Assembly: GCA_023461115.1 (NCBI GenBank)
Contig: JAEWOA010000077.1
Location: 1-13,391 of the forward strand
Source of the DNA: Actinomycetes bacterium
Lineage (GTDB): Bacteria > Actinomycetota > Actinomycetes > Actinomycetales > Cellulomonadaceae
Length of the DNA: 13,391 nucleotides
Direction of reading: 5' to 3'
Shown here one piece after another: positions 5,621-13,304 of the stretch (within the stretch, counting starts at the first letter, position 1; each line of letters starts with the position of its first letter). A program made the translations under genes and the position numbers. The notes beneath the pieces are model-generated. The model searched no databases. It worked only from the letters and a program-made list of their open reading frames with translations, and was not told the DNA's origin.

Positions 5621-5953
5621 ATGGACGACGACTACGCCGAGGCGGTCCTCGACCTCGTCGCGCTCATCCCGCCCGGCCGGGCCATGACGTACGGCACGGT
5701 CGCCGACGAGGTGGCCGACCGGCTCGCGGCCCACGGCGGGCGCAGGCGCGGCGGCCCTCGTCAGGTCGGCCAGGTGATGGCCCGGGCCGGGGGCGGCGTG
5801 CCGTGGTGGCGCGTGGTCAACGCGTCGGGCGGCTTCCCGGACCGGCTGCGGGCCCGGGCGCGCGAGGCGTGGCTCGACGAGGGCATGCCGCTCACCGCCG
5901 ACGGCACACGGGTCGCGCTGCGCCGCGCGATCTGGTTCCCCGACGAGGGATAG
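5621..5953 (+). CDS. Alkyltransferase-like protein (ATL; MGMT-family DNA-binding protein without the acceptor Cys)
   Basis: This 110-residue protein corresponds to the C-terminal DNA-binding domain of O6-alkylguanine-DNA alkyltransferase. IPPGRAMTYGTVA (16-28) matches the start of that domain, including the Tyr (24) that helps flip the base, and RQVGQVMA (47-54) matches the helix carrying the Arg finger. The active site PCHRV of MGMT is PWWRVV here (61-66), with Trp62 replacing the alkyl-accepting Cys. That replacement defines ATL proteins, which bind O6-alkylguanine without repairing it and hand the lesion to nucleotide excision repair. Start ATG 5621 has no clear ribosome binding site and may rely on the gene 12 nt upstream. 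It converges with the phosphatase gene, whose stop lies 11 nt further on. Confidence 0.9.
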   Translation: MDDDYAEAVLDLVALIPPGRAMTYGTVADEVADRLAAHGGRRRGGPRQVGQVMARAGGGVPWWRVVNASGGFPDRLRARAREAWLDEGMPLTADGTRVALRRAIWFPDEG

Positions 5954-5963
5954 CGTCGGCGGG

Positions 5964-7073
5964 CTACCGAGCCGGCGCGTGGCTTCGAGTCACCACGACG
6001 ACCGCCTGGTCGTCGTCGCGGGCGGCGCCGACCGCTCGGATCACCCGCCGGGCGGCCCGCGTCCCGCCGAGCCGCTCGACGGCCCGGCGCAGGCGATCGT
6101 TCGCGACGTCGAGTGAGACGCCGGGCAAGTCGACGAGCCCGTCCGTGTACAGGACGATCGACTCCCCCGGCCTCAGGACGCCGATCATCGGCTTCCATCG
6201 CGCGGCGCCGGGGATACCGAGCAACGGGCCGGTCGCGTCGTCGAGCACGGTGACGTGCCCGTCCGCGGCGCGCAGCAGCGCGGGCGGGTGCCCGGCGCAC
6301 GTCAGGCGGTAGCCGCCCGTCGTGAGGTCGAGCTCCAGGTGCGCGGCCGACGCGTAGCCCTCCTCCCAGCCCTGCGCACGGACGTAGGCGTCTGCGGCGG
6401 ACATGAACGCGCCCGGCTCGACGCCCACGATCAGCCCACCGAAGGCGCTCGAGAGCTGGAGCGAGCGCACCCCGGCCTCGTGCCCGTGGCCGGACACGTC
6501 GACGACCGCGATCTCGAGCGCGCGCGGATGGTCCTGGCCTGCCACGACGAAGTCCCCGGCGAACGCGTCACCGTGGGCCGGGCGCACCTCGTCGTCGACG
6601 TGCCACCCCGGCGGGAGCGCCGGGATCCGGCTCTGCTGCCGGAGCCGGTCACGCAGGTCGACGAGCATCAGCTCGCTCGGGGCGCCCTGGAGCCCGGCAC
6701 GGTCACGGTCGACGGAGAACATCAGCATCAGGAGGGTCGCGATGACGACGGTGACGAGCGACCCGGTGGTCACGTCCTCGCCGGACGTGCCGATGAGCAG
6801 GAGGGTGCCCAGGATGAGGGAGACCCCGAGGACGACGAGCGCGCGCAGCCGCAGCACCGCAGTCGCGACGATCTCCACGAGCAGGAACGTGCTCGGCCGG
6901 ACCACACTCGGCCAGAGCAGGACGCCGGCGGTCAGCGCGACGCCGACGAGCATCATCGCGATGTCGACCGCCAGCGGCGGGAACGACCTGGCCCACGCCG
7001 CGACGACGCCGCTGGCGGTGCGCCGCCCCAACGCGCGCGCGGTGGCCTCGGGTGCGTTCTCACCGGCCCCCAT
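5964..7073 (-). CDS. Membrane-anchored SpoIIE/PP2C-type serine phosphatase
   Basis: The 369-residue product has four or so hydrophobic segments in its first 120 residues (about 35-54, 61-75, 78-95, 103-119), a short coiled linker (120-150) and a PPM phosphatase domain of the SpoIIE/RsbU group (about 155-365). Metal-binding motifs are present: AGDF (172-175, Asp174), VVDVSGHGHEAG (190-201, Asp192), YTDGLVD (309-315, Asp311) and DDDQ (353-356). Such enzymes dephosphorylate anti-anti-sigma factors or related STAS proteins in partner-switching signalling; no STAS or anti-sigma gene is nearby, so the target is unknown. ATG 7073 is preferred to upstream in-frame starts because a -10 box ends 7 nt before it and the upstream codons have no family likeness. 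No PAS, GAF or HAMP domain is seen; the membrane part may be the sensor. Confidence 0.9.
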   Translation of the reverse strand: MGAGENAPEATARALGRRTASGVVAAWARSFPPLAVDIAMMLVGVALTAGVLLWPSVVRPSTFLLVEIVATAVLRLRALVVLGVSLILGTLLLIGTSGEDVTTGSLVTVVIATLLMLMFSVDRDRAGLQGAPSELMLVDLRDRLRQQSRIPALPPGWHVDDEVRPAHGDAFAGDFVVAGQDHPRALEIAVVDVSGHGHEAGVRSLQLSSAFGGLIVGVEPGAFMSAADAYVRAQGWEEGYASAAHLELDLTTGGYRLTCAGHPPALLRAADGHVTVLDDATGPLLGIPGAARWKPMIGVLRPGESIVLYTDGLVDLPGVSLDVANDRLRRAVERLGGTRAARRVIRAVGAARDDDQAVVVVTRSHAPAR

Positions 7074-7080
7074 GCGCCGC

Positions 7081-7086
7081 ACCCTA
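7081..7086 (-). promoter_or_regulatory. -10 box of a leaderless transcript for the phosphatase gene
   Basis: On the minus strand TAGGGT is followed by 7 nt and then the ATG at 7073, the geometry expected when transcription starts on the A of the start codon. No Shine-Dalgarno and no clear -35 are visible. Confidence 0.55.
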
Positions 7087-7167
7087 GGACCGCCGGGGCC
7101 CGGGCGCTCGTCGCCAAGCGGGCGGCGGCGCCAATCACGTCGCGTGACCCGGCCGAGTCGGGGCACG

Positions 7168-8445
7168 ATGGCGGCCATGGCCTACCTCCCCGACGGGTAC
7201 CGCGTCGTCGCCGTGCCCGAGTCCCGCAAGGACGAGTTCCTCGCCGTCGACCACCTGGCGTTCGCGTTCGAGCCCGACGAGGCGACGTCCGCGATCGTCC
7301 CCGACACGCTCGAGTGGGACCGCACGATGGCGGTCGAGCGGCCGGACGGGCGGCTCGCGGCCGTGCACTCGTCGTTCGACTTCCGGCTTCCGGTGCCGGG
7401 TGGCGAGGTCGAGTGCGCGGGCCTGACGTGGGTGGGGGTGCGGCCCGACGAGCGCCGCAAGGGTCTGCTCACCGCCATGATCGAGACGCACTTCCAGCGG
7501 TCGCTGGACCGCGGCGAGGCGGTCTCCGCGCTGTTCGCGGCCGAGCCCGCGATCTACGGCCGGTTCGGCTACGGGCTCGCGGCCGACGACCTGCGGCTGA
7601 AGATCCCACGCGGCGCGCGCCTGCGCGACGTCCCGGGCGCCGACGCGCTCACGCTGACGCTCGACACCGTGGACCGCGCGGTCCACACCGACCTCGTGCA
7701 CCACGTGCACACGGCCGCCGGGCGGGGCCGTCCCGGCTGGATCACGCGGGACACCGACGCGCTGCGCACGCGGGCCATCGTCGACCCGCCCGCATGGCGC
7801 GAGGGCAAGGAGCCGCTGCGGATCGCGGTCGTGCGGGACGCCGACGGGGCGCCGCGCGCGTTCGCGCTGTTCGCGCGGAAGGAGACCTGGGCCGACGAGG
7901 GGCCGCGCTACCCCGTGTCGGTGCGGCAGGCCGTCGCGCTCGACGCCGCCGCGGCACGCCGGCTGTGGGGTTTCCTCCTCGACCTCGACCTCACGTCGCA
8001 TGTGGAGGTGGGGATGCTACCCGTCGACGACGCGCTGACCCACCTGCTGGTCGATCCGCGCAGCGCGCTCCCACGCGTCACGGATAACCTGTGGACCCGC
8101 ATCCTCGACGTCCCGGCGGCGCTCGCCGCCCGCCGGTACGCGGCCCCCGTGGATGTCGTGCTCGACGTGTCGGACCGCCACGTCGCCGCCAACGCCCGCC
8201 GCTGGCGCTTGACGACGACCGCGACGCCGCAGGGTGGCTCGTTCGCCGCGACCGTGGCTCCGACCGACGATGCCGCGGACCTCGCGCTCGATGTCCGCGA
8301 GCTCAGCGCCGCGTACCTGGGCGGCCGAGGCCTCGCGTCGTACGCCGCCGCGGGGCTCGTGGCCGAGCACCGCGACGGCGCGCTCGCGTCGGCCGCGGTC
8401 GCGTTCGGCTGGCCGCTCGCGCCGGTGTGCTCATGGGTGTTCTAG
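7168..8445 (+). CDS. Eis-like GNAT N-acetyltransferase
   Basis: The 425-residue protein matches the Eis family, which has two GNAT folds and a C-terminal sterol-carrier-like domain and acetylates amines such as aminoglycosides or protein lysines. In the first GNAT domain GLTWVGVRPDERRKGLLTAMI (85-105) includes the acetyl-CoA pyrophosphate loop. EPAIYGRFGYG (126-136) contains a Tyr equivalent to the general acid Tyr126 of mycobacterial Eis. The chain ends CSWVF; in Eis the free C-terminal carboxylate of the last Phe takes part in catalysis, and a terminal Phe is kept here. Two starts are possible, ATG 7168 (behind GGGG at 7160-7163) or ATG 7177; the N-terminus gains only three residues with the first. 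The real substrate is unknown, and aminoglycoside acetylation should not be assumed. It is divergent from the phosphatase gene with 94 bp between. Confidence 0.88.
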   Translation: MAAMAYLPDGYRVVAVPESRKDEFLAVDHLAFAFEPDEATSAIVPDTLEWDRTMAVERPDGRLAAVHSSFDFRLPVPGGEVECAGLTWVGVRPDERRKGLLTAMIETHFQRSLDRGEAVSALFAAEPAIYGRFGYGLAADDLRLKIPRGARLRDVPGADALTLTLDTVDRAVHTDLVHHVHTAAGRGRPGWITRDTDALRTRAIVDPPAWREGKEPLRIAVVRDADGAPRAFALFARKETWADEGPRYPVSVRQAVALDAAAARRLWGFLLDLDLTSHVEVGMLPVDDALTHLLVDPRSALPRVTDNLWTRILDVPAALAARRYAAPVDVVLDVSDRHVAANARRWRLTTTATPQGGSFAATVAPTDDAADLALDVRELSAAYLGGRGLASYAAAGLVAEHRDGALASAAVAFGWPLAPVCSWVF

Positions 8446-8473
8446 GCCCCATCGAGGCGCGAGTGCTCGGGGG

Positions 8474-8923
<450 letters not shown>

Positions 8924-8998
8924 GCGCCCATCCTGCCGCAGACCCACGTGCGGGCGCCCCCGCAGACCGTGCCCGACCGCGATGTCGGCGCCCCCGCT

Positions 8999-9004
8999 TA
9001 GGCT
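8999..9004 (+). promoter_or_regulatory. -10 box of a leaderless transcript for the M13 peptidase gene
   Basis: TAGGCT is followed by 7 nt and then the ATG at 9012; no Shine-Dalgarno is present. No convincing -35 lies 16-18 nt upstream. Confidence 0.55.
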
Positions 9005-9011
9005 GTCCGCC

Positions 9012-10997
9012 ATGACGCACAGCGGCATCGACCTCACTGACCTGGACACCGACGTCCGCCCGCAGGACGACCTCTTCCGCCACATGAACGGGCGCTGGCT
9101 GACGACGCACGAGATCCCCGACGACCGGGCGATGGACAGCGTCGCGCGCGCGCTGCACGACCGTGCCGAGGAGCAGGTGCGCGACATCATCGCCGACCTG
9201 GGCGCCGCTGCGGCGCAGGGCGACGACGCCTCCTCGTCGGGCGCGAAGGTCGGCGCGGTCTACGCGAGCTTCATGGACACCGACGCGGTCGAGGCCGCGG
9301 GCATCGCGCCGCTGCGCGCCGACCTTGCGCTCGTCGACGCGGCGACCACGCAGGCCGAGCTCACGGGCGCGCTCGGCGCGCTGCAGCGCACGGGCGCCGC
9401 TGGAGCGGTCGGGTTCTGGGTGGACAACGACGCGAAGGACCCCGAGACGTACGTCGTCTACCTGTTCCAGGGCGGGCTCGGGCTGCCCGACGAGTCGTAC
9501 TACCGCGAGGACACGTACGCCGAGATCGTCGCGGCGTACCGCCCGCACATCGCGCGCATGCTGCGTCTCGGCGGGGCCTACTCCGGGCCGGATGCCGACG
9601 ACGCCTCGTCGCGCGTCGTCGCGCTCGAGACCAAGCTCGCGGCGCACCACTGGGACGTCGTCAAGGACCGCGACGCGGACCTGACGTACAACCCGACGAC
9701 GCTCGCCGCGCTGGCCGAGGCGGCGCCGGGCTTCGACTGGCGGTCGTGGGCGCTCGCGCTCGGCGCTCCTGAGGGCTCGCTCGAGCACCTCGTCGTGCGC
9801 GAGCCCGGCTTCGCCGCCGGCTTCGCCGAGCTCTGGCGCTCCGAGCCGCTCGCGGACTGGAAGGCATGGCTGACGTACCACGTGATCTCCGCCCGCGCGC
9901 CGTTCCTGACGCAGGAGCTCGTCGAGGCGAACTTCGACTTCTACGGCCGCACGCTCACCGGCGCCCCGCAGCTGCGTGATCGCTGGAAGCGTGGCGTGTC
10001 GTTCGTGCAGGGCGTGCTCGGCGAGGCCGTCGGCGAGGAGTACGTGCGCCGCCACTTCCCGCCGGCGCACAAGGCGCACATGGACCGGCTCGTCGCCAAC
10101 CTGATCGCCGCCTACCGCGAGTCGATCCAGCAGCTCGACTGGATGGGCGAGGACACCAAGGCCAAGGCGCTGGAGAAGCTCGCGACGTTCACGCCCAAGA
10201 TCGGCTACCCCGTGAAGTGGCGCGACTACTCGGCCCTCGAGGTCGACGCCGCCGACCTGCTGGGCAACGTCCGGCGGGCCTCGGCGTTCGAGCAGGACCG
10301 CGAGCTGGGCAAGATCGGCAAGCCGATCGACCGCGACGAGTGGTTCATGACGCCGCAGACCGTGAACGCCTACTACAACCCCGGCATGAACGAGATCGTC
10401 TTCCCGGCCGCGATCCTGCAGCCGCCGTTCTTCGACGCGGAGGCCGACGACGCCGTCAACTACGGCGGCATCGGCGCGGTGATCGGGCACGAGATCGGCC
10501 ACGGGTTCGACGACCAGGGCAGCAAGTACGACGGCGCCGGGCGCCTCGAGGACTGGTGGACGTCCGCGGACCGCGCCGAGTTCGAGAAGCGCACGGGCGC
10601 GCTCGCCGCGCAGTTCGACGCGTACTCCCCCCGTCAGCTCGGCGGGTCGCACCACGTCAACGGCAAGCTCACGCTCGGCGAGAACATCGGCGACCTCGGC
10701 GGGCTGTCGATCGCGCTCAAGGCGTACCGGATCGCGCTGGGCCACTCGCTCGACGAGGCGCCGGTGCTCGACGGCCTCACCGCGACGCAGCGCGTGTTCC
10801 TGGGCTTCGCGCTCGCGTGGCGCACCAAGGGCCGCGACGCCGAGGTGATCCGCCGGCTGGCCACCGACCCGCACTCGCCCGAGGAGTTCCGCTGCAACGG
10901 CATCGTGCCGAACATCGACGCCTTCCACGCGGCGTTCGACGTGCGGCCGGGCGACGCGCTGTACCTCGCGCCCGAGGACCGCGTGCGCATCTGGTGA
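9012..10997 (+). CDS. M13-family zinc metallopeptidase (neprilysin/PepO type)
   Basis: The 661-residue length is typical for the family. The N-terminal M13 domain begins with VRPQDDLFRHMNGRWL (residues 16-31), a conserved start. The catalytic part has NAYYNPGMNEIVFPAAIL, the zinc motif HEIGH (His493, Glu494, His497) followed by GFDDQG, and ENIGDLGG (557-564) with the third ligand Glu557 and the supporting Asp561. The chain ends with the conserved RCNGIVPNIDAFHAAFDV and a final Trp, as in neprilysin-like enzymes. No signal peptide or membrane anchor is present, so it is probably an intracellular oligopeptidase like lactococcal PepO. ATG 9012 is chosen over upstream in-frame starts because the family start begins there and a -10 box ends 7 nt before. 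The gene is monocistronic and converges with the next gene. Confidence 0.95.
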   Translation: MTHSGIDLTDLDTDVRPQDDLFRHMNGRWLTTHEIPDDRAMDSVARALHDRAEEQVRDIIADLGAAAAQGDDASSSGAKVGAVYASFMDTDAVEAAGIAPLRADLALVDAATTQAELTGALGALQRTGAAGAVGFWVDNDAKDPETYVVYLFQGGLGLPDESYYREDTYAEIVAAYRPHIARMLRLGGAYSGPDADDASSRVVALETKLAAHHWDVVKDRDADLTYNPTTLAALAEAAPGFDWRSWALALGAPEGSLEHLVVREPGFAAGFAELWRSEPLADWKAWLTYHVISARAPFLTQELVEANFDFYGRTLTGAPQLRDRWKRGVSFVQGVLGEAVGEEYVRRHFPPAHKAHMDRLVANLIAAYRESIQQLDWMGEDTKAKALEKLATFTPKIGYPVKWRDYSALEVDAADLLGNVRRASAFEQDRELGKIGKPIDRDEWFMTPQTVNAYYNPGMNEIVFPAAILQPPFFDAEADDAVNYGGIGAVIGHEIGHGFDDQGSKYDGAGRLEDWWTSADRAEFEKRTGALAAQFDAYSPRQLGGSHHVNGKLTLGENIGDLGGLSIALKAYRIALGHSLDEAPVLDGLTATQRVFLGFALAWRTKGRDAEVIRRLATDPHSPEEFRCNGIVPNIDAFHAAFDVRPGDALYLAPEDRVRIW

Positions 10998-11025
10998 CGC
11001 CGCCGCGCGGCGTGTGCGGGGCGTG

Positions 11026-11571
11026 CTACGGCAGCTCCCGCCACGCCGCGCGAGCCAGCTGGAAGCCCTTGCCTGTGGCGTCGACGCAGGTCACGCCGTC
11101 GGTCGCGCTCGTGCAGGTGTAGTCGCCGACCGTCGTCGACTTGCCGTACTGCAGCACGGGGACGTCGTCGCCCGCGGCCTTGGGCGCCGGCCCCGTCTCA
11201 CACGCGAAGGCGACGCCCCCGGCGGTGAGCGCCAGCACGTGCCCCGTGCGGCCGTCGCACCCGGCCACGGCGGGGGCTTGGTACGCGATGCTCGCGATCG
11301 TGCACGTCGCCCCGTCGGCCGTGACGTCGCACGCGATGTTGCCGCTCGGCAGCCGGAACGACGCCGGCTGCGCGGGCGCCGGGGTGGTCGGAGCGCTCGC
11401 CGTGGCGCTGGCCGGCGGCTGCGATGGGCCGGCGGCCTCGGGTTGCGCCGTCCCGCCTGCGAGTTGGATGCCGAGGAGCACGAGCAGCACCCCGACCAGC
11501 ACGGCGTCGGCCACGATCCAGGCCCGGATCGTCGTCGGGGAAGCGCCCTTCCGGAGCAGTCGCTCGACCAT
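11026..11571 (-). CDS. Membrane-anchored extracytoplasmic protein, DUF6636-like with six cysteines
   Basis: The 181-residue product has a basic N-terminus, one membrane segment (about 17-38), a Pro/Ala/Thr/Ser-rich wall-spanning type linker (41-70) and a small beta-rich domain (71-181). The domain begins FRLPSGNIACDV and has six cysteines (81, 90, 105, 124, 153, 162), probably three disulfides, with LQYGKSTTVGDYTC and GVTCVDATGKGFQLAR near the end. That pattern, with SGNI-x-C at the start and a closing G-V-x-C ... G-x-G-F, is shared by many uncharacterised actinobacterial surface proteins assigned to DUF6636. The start ATG 11571 has GAGAGG a few bases upstream; longer in-frame extensions lack a translation signal. 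Function is unknown. It converges with the M13 gene (28 bp between). Confidence 0.8.
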   Translation of the reverse strand: MVERLLRKGASPTTIRAWIVADAVLVGVLLVLLGIQLAGGTAQPEAAGPSQPPASATASAPTTPAPAQPASFRLPSGNIACDVTADGATCTIASIAYQAPAVAGCDGRTGHVLALTAGGVAFACETGPAPKAAGDDVPVLQYGKSTTVGDYTCTSATDGVTCVDATGKGFQLARAAWRELP

Positions 11572-11749
11572 GCCTGCCTCTCGCGGTTCCGGCGGCCCGG
11601 CGGCGCGTGCCACCGGGGCCCGTGCAGCCCCCCTGCCGCGGACCAGGATCACACGCGCGAACCGGACGAATCCACTTGACCCCCATCCGGTGACCGATTG
11701 TGGATAACTCGGGACGGACCCGGCGCGCATGCGGCTAGCGTCCCCGCCC
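11572..11749. promoter_or_regulatory. Divergent intergenic region with promoter elements and a DnaA-box match
   Basis: TTGACC (11676-11681) is the best -35 in the region; 17-18 nt later is TGTGGAT (11699-11705), a poor -10. TAGCGT (11736-11741) ends 8 nt before the ATG at 11750 and fits a leaderless -10 box. TGTGGATAA (11699-11707) is the complement of TTATCCACA, a perfect consensus DnaA box. No further DnaA box is seen nearby, so this is not an origin. Confidence 0.45.
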
Positions 11750-12061
11750 ATGGAGCACACCCACCCGTGGCAGGACGGCATCCGGGACCGTCTCGCCGAG
11801 GCGGACCGCAGAGCCCGGATCGGGGCCGACCTGGCCGAAAGCGTCGCGAGGCTCACCGGCGTGGGAAGCGCCGCAGACGGTCGGGTGACGGTCACCGTCG
11901 ACCACCGTGGCCTGCTCGAGCGCGTCACCCTCACGCCGGCTGCCGCGCGCCTGGACGCGCAAGCGCTGGGCTCCGCGGTGGTCGAGGCGTCCTCGCGCGC
12001 GGCCGCCGACGTCCGACGCGCGGCGGCGCCGCTCCTCGAGGGCTTCGGAGCGGCCTCGTGA
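11750..12061 (+). CDS. YbaB/EbfC-family small protein, first gene of a type VII secretion-related operon
   Basis: The 103-residue protein has an N-terminal helix with IRDRLAEADRRARIGADLAESVARL (11-35), a central beta hairpin GRVTVTVDHRGLLERVTLTP (44-63) and a C-terminal amphipathic helix (68-97). This helix-beta-helix order with the V-x-V-x-x-x-G-x-L-x-x-V strand pattern is the YbaB/EbfC fold. Classical members bind DNA as nucleoid proteins, but in actinobacteria many divergent copies sit in operons with ESX/WXG-type genes, where a chaperone-like or secretion-linked role has been suggested by context only. Start ATG 11750 is preferred over ATG 11729 because the -10-like TAGCGT at 11736-11741 would lie inside the longer form. 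Its stop overlaps the next start (GTGA, 12058-12061). Confidence 0.75.
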   Translation: MEHTHPWQDGIRDRLAEADRRARIGADLAESVARLTGVGSAADGRVTVTVDHRGLLERVTLTPAAARLDAQALGSAVVEASSRAAADVRRAAAPLLEGFGAAS

Positions 12062-12378
12062 GCGAGCGCACGCCGCTCACGGTGGACACCGACCTGGTCC
12101 GCGCACGCGCGCGGACCGTGGCGCGCGACGAGGACGCGGTCCGAGCCGGGGTCGCCGCGGCGCACACCGCGATCGGCTCGGAGTGCTTCGGGCGCCTGTG
12201 CGGGTTCTTGGTCCCCCGCGTGGCCCACGTGCAGGCGGAAGTCGCGGACTTCACGGCCGATCTGGCCGGCGCGCTGCGCGACGAGGGCGAGGTCCTGCGC
12301 ACCACGGCTGAGGAGTACGAGATGGTCGACGAGTTCGCGGCGCTGCTGATGCGGACGCTCGAGCGGAACCTGGGATGA
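12058..12378 (+). CDS. EspC-like type VII secretion substrate
   Basis: The 106-residue, mostly helical protein begins with LTVDTDLVRARARTVARD (7-24), the usual opening of EspC-type ESX secretion-associated proteins, and continues as two long helices (about 12-40 and 50-104) joined near GFLVPRV. Tyr87-x-x-x-Asp91 in the C-terminal helix is a YxxxD/E motif, the established general secretion signal of mycobacterial type VII substrates. It has two cysteines (43 and 48). Start GTG 12058 overlaps the previous stop by 4 bp, and its own TGA overlaps the next ATG by 4 bp (12375-12378), so translation is coupled. Full WXG100 identity is excluded because there is no W-x-G at the turn. Confidence 0.75.
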   Translation: MSERTPLTVDTDLVRARARTVARDEDAVRAGVAAAHTAIGSECFGRLCGFLVPRVAHVQAEVADFTADLAGALRDEGEVLRTTAEEYEMVDEFAALLMRTLERNLG

Positions 12379-13304
12379 CCACGTCCACGCAGGCCGCGGA
12401 CCTCGTCGCCCCGCCCATCGACGGCCACCAGGCCTGGTTCGACAGCGTCGTCGGCCTCGGCCCGATCGCCGAGGCCGCACGGTCGATCCGCGACGGAGAC
12501 TTCGCGACCCTCGCCGGGCTCTCGGCGTCCGCCGGCGCAGTGGTGGACGCCGCCGACTGGGTGATCGACCCCGTCCACGCCGCCGGCGCGAGCGTCGCCG
12601 GCCTGCTCATGGACCACGTCCAGCCGCTCCCCCGCATGCTGGACTCGCTCGCAGGAGATCCCGCGAGCGTCGCGGCCGCGGCCCGCACCTGGCGCCGGGT
12701 CAGCACCCACCTGGCGGACGTCGCCGCCCAGTACCGGCACAGCTCGGCGGCGCTCGCCGGCCACTGGGAGGGTGACGCCGCGGCGGCTCACGCGCTCGCG
12801 GCCGAGGCCACCGCGCTTCTGGTCGAGAAGGCCGGCGAGGCCAGCGCCACGCTCGCGGGGGCCCTCGTGGGCGCGAGCGCTGTGGTCGGGTTCGTGCGCG
12901 CGACGGTCCGCGACCTCATCGCCGACCTCGTGGGTTGGATCACGTCGCTGCTCGTCGACGCCGGGCTCACGCTCGGTGTGGGCCTGGTGCGGAAGGGGCC
13001 GCTGATCGCGCGAACGGTGCAGCGCTACGTCGTGCGCGCGGTCGAGTGGCTCACCAGGCTCAAGCGCGCGATCACGTCGCTGTGCGACACCCTCCGCGTG
13101 CTCTCGGACGCACTGGCCGGGGCACGCAGAGCCGTGCGGCGCTTCCCGACGAGCCCGCAGTCCGTCACGGCACAGCGTCGCGCGATCGTCGAACCACGGG
13201 TGCTCGGGGTGCTGGACGCCGCGAGGAAACAGGGCAATGCCGCCGTCGTGCTCGGGGCTCTGGACGCCGGAGCCACAGCGGCGAACGACGCGAGGCAGCC
13301 GTGA
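12375..13304 (+). CDS. WXG-motif type VII secretion-associated protein with central hydrophobic region
   Basis: This 309-residue protein is not one I can name. Residues 95-150 (DPASVAAAARTWRRVS ... ALAGHWEGDAA ... LLVEKA) form a helix-turn-helix with Trp131-Glu132-Gly133 at the turn, the W-x-G signature of WXG100-like substrates, preceded by about 90 mostly helical residues. A long hydrophobic stretch follows (about 157-206), including VRATVRDLIADLVGWITSLL (174-193) and GLTLGVGLV (197-205); that pattern is common behind WXG domains in large actinobacterial secreted proteins and may be membrane-active or an oligomerisation helix. The tail (207-309) is basic (many Arg and Lys between 207 and 272), with no recognisable toxin motif. 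It is translationally coupled at both ends. It could be a substrate or adaptor lacking its own toxin, with the effector encoded downstream of the window. Confidence 0.68.
   Translation: MTTSTQAADLVAPPIDGHQAWFDSVVGLGPIAEAARSIRDGDFATLAGLSASAGAVVDAADWVIDPVHAAGASVAGLLMDHVQPLPRMLDSLAGDPASVAAAARTWRRVSTHLADVAAQYRHSSAALAGHWEGDAAAAHALAAEATALLVEKAGEASATLAGALVGASAVVGFVRATVRDLIADLVGWITSLLVDAGLTLGVGLVRKGPLIARTVQRYVVRAVEWLTRLKRAITSLCDTLRVLSDALAGARRAVRRFPTSPQSVTAQRRAIVEPRVLGVLDAARKQGNAAVVLGALDAGATAANDARQP

Noticed and set aside
6255..8087. 610-codon plus-strand ORF across the phosphatase and Eis-like genes
   Set aside because: It spans two oppositely oriented genes with full motif sets in other frames and has no family likeness.
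7168..8445. Aminoglycoside resistance gene
   Set aside because: Eis-family membership alone does not show antibiotic acetylation, and nothing in the context indicates resistance.
11001..11012. CGCCGCGCGGCG palindrome between the M13 and DUF6636-like genes as a bidirectional terminator
   Set aside because: It would leave only a 4-bp stem after allowing a loop, and such GC-rich palindromes are expected by chance in this sequence.
11572..11749. Intergenic region considered as a replication origin
   Set aside because: Only one DnaA box is present, there is no AT-rich unwinding stretch, and no dnaA, dnaN or parAB genes flank it.
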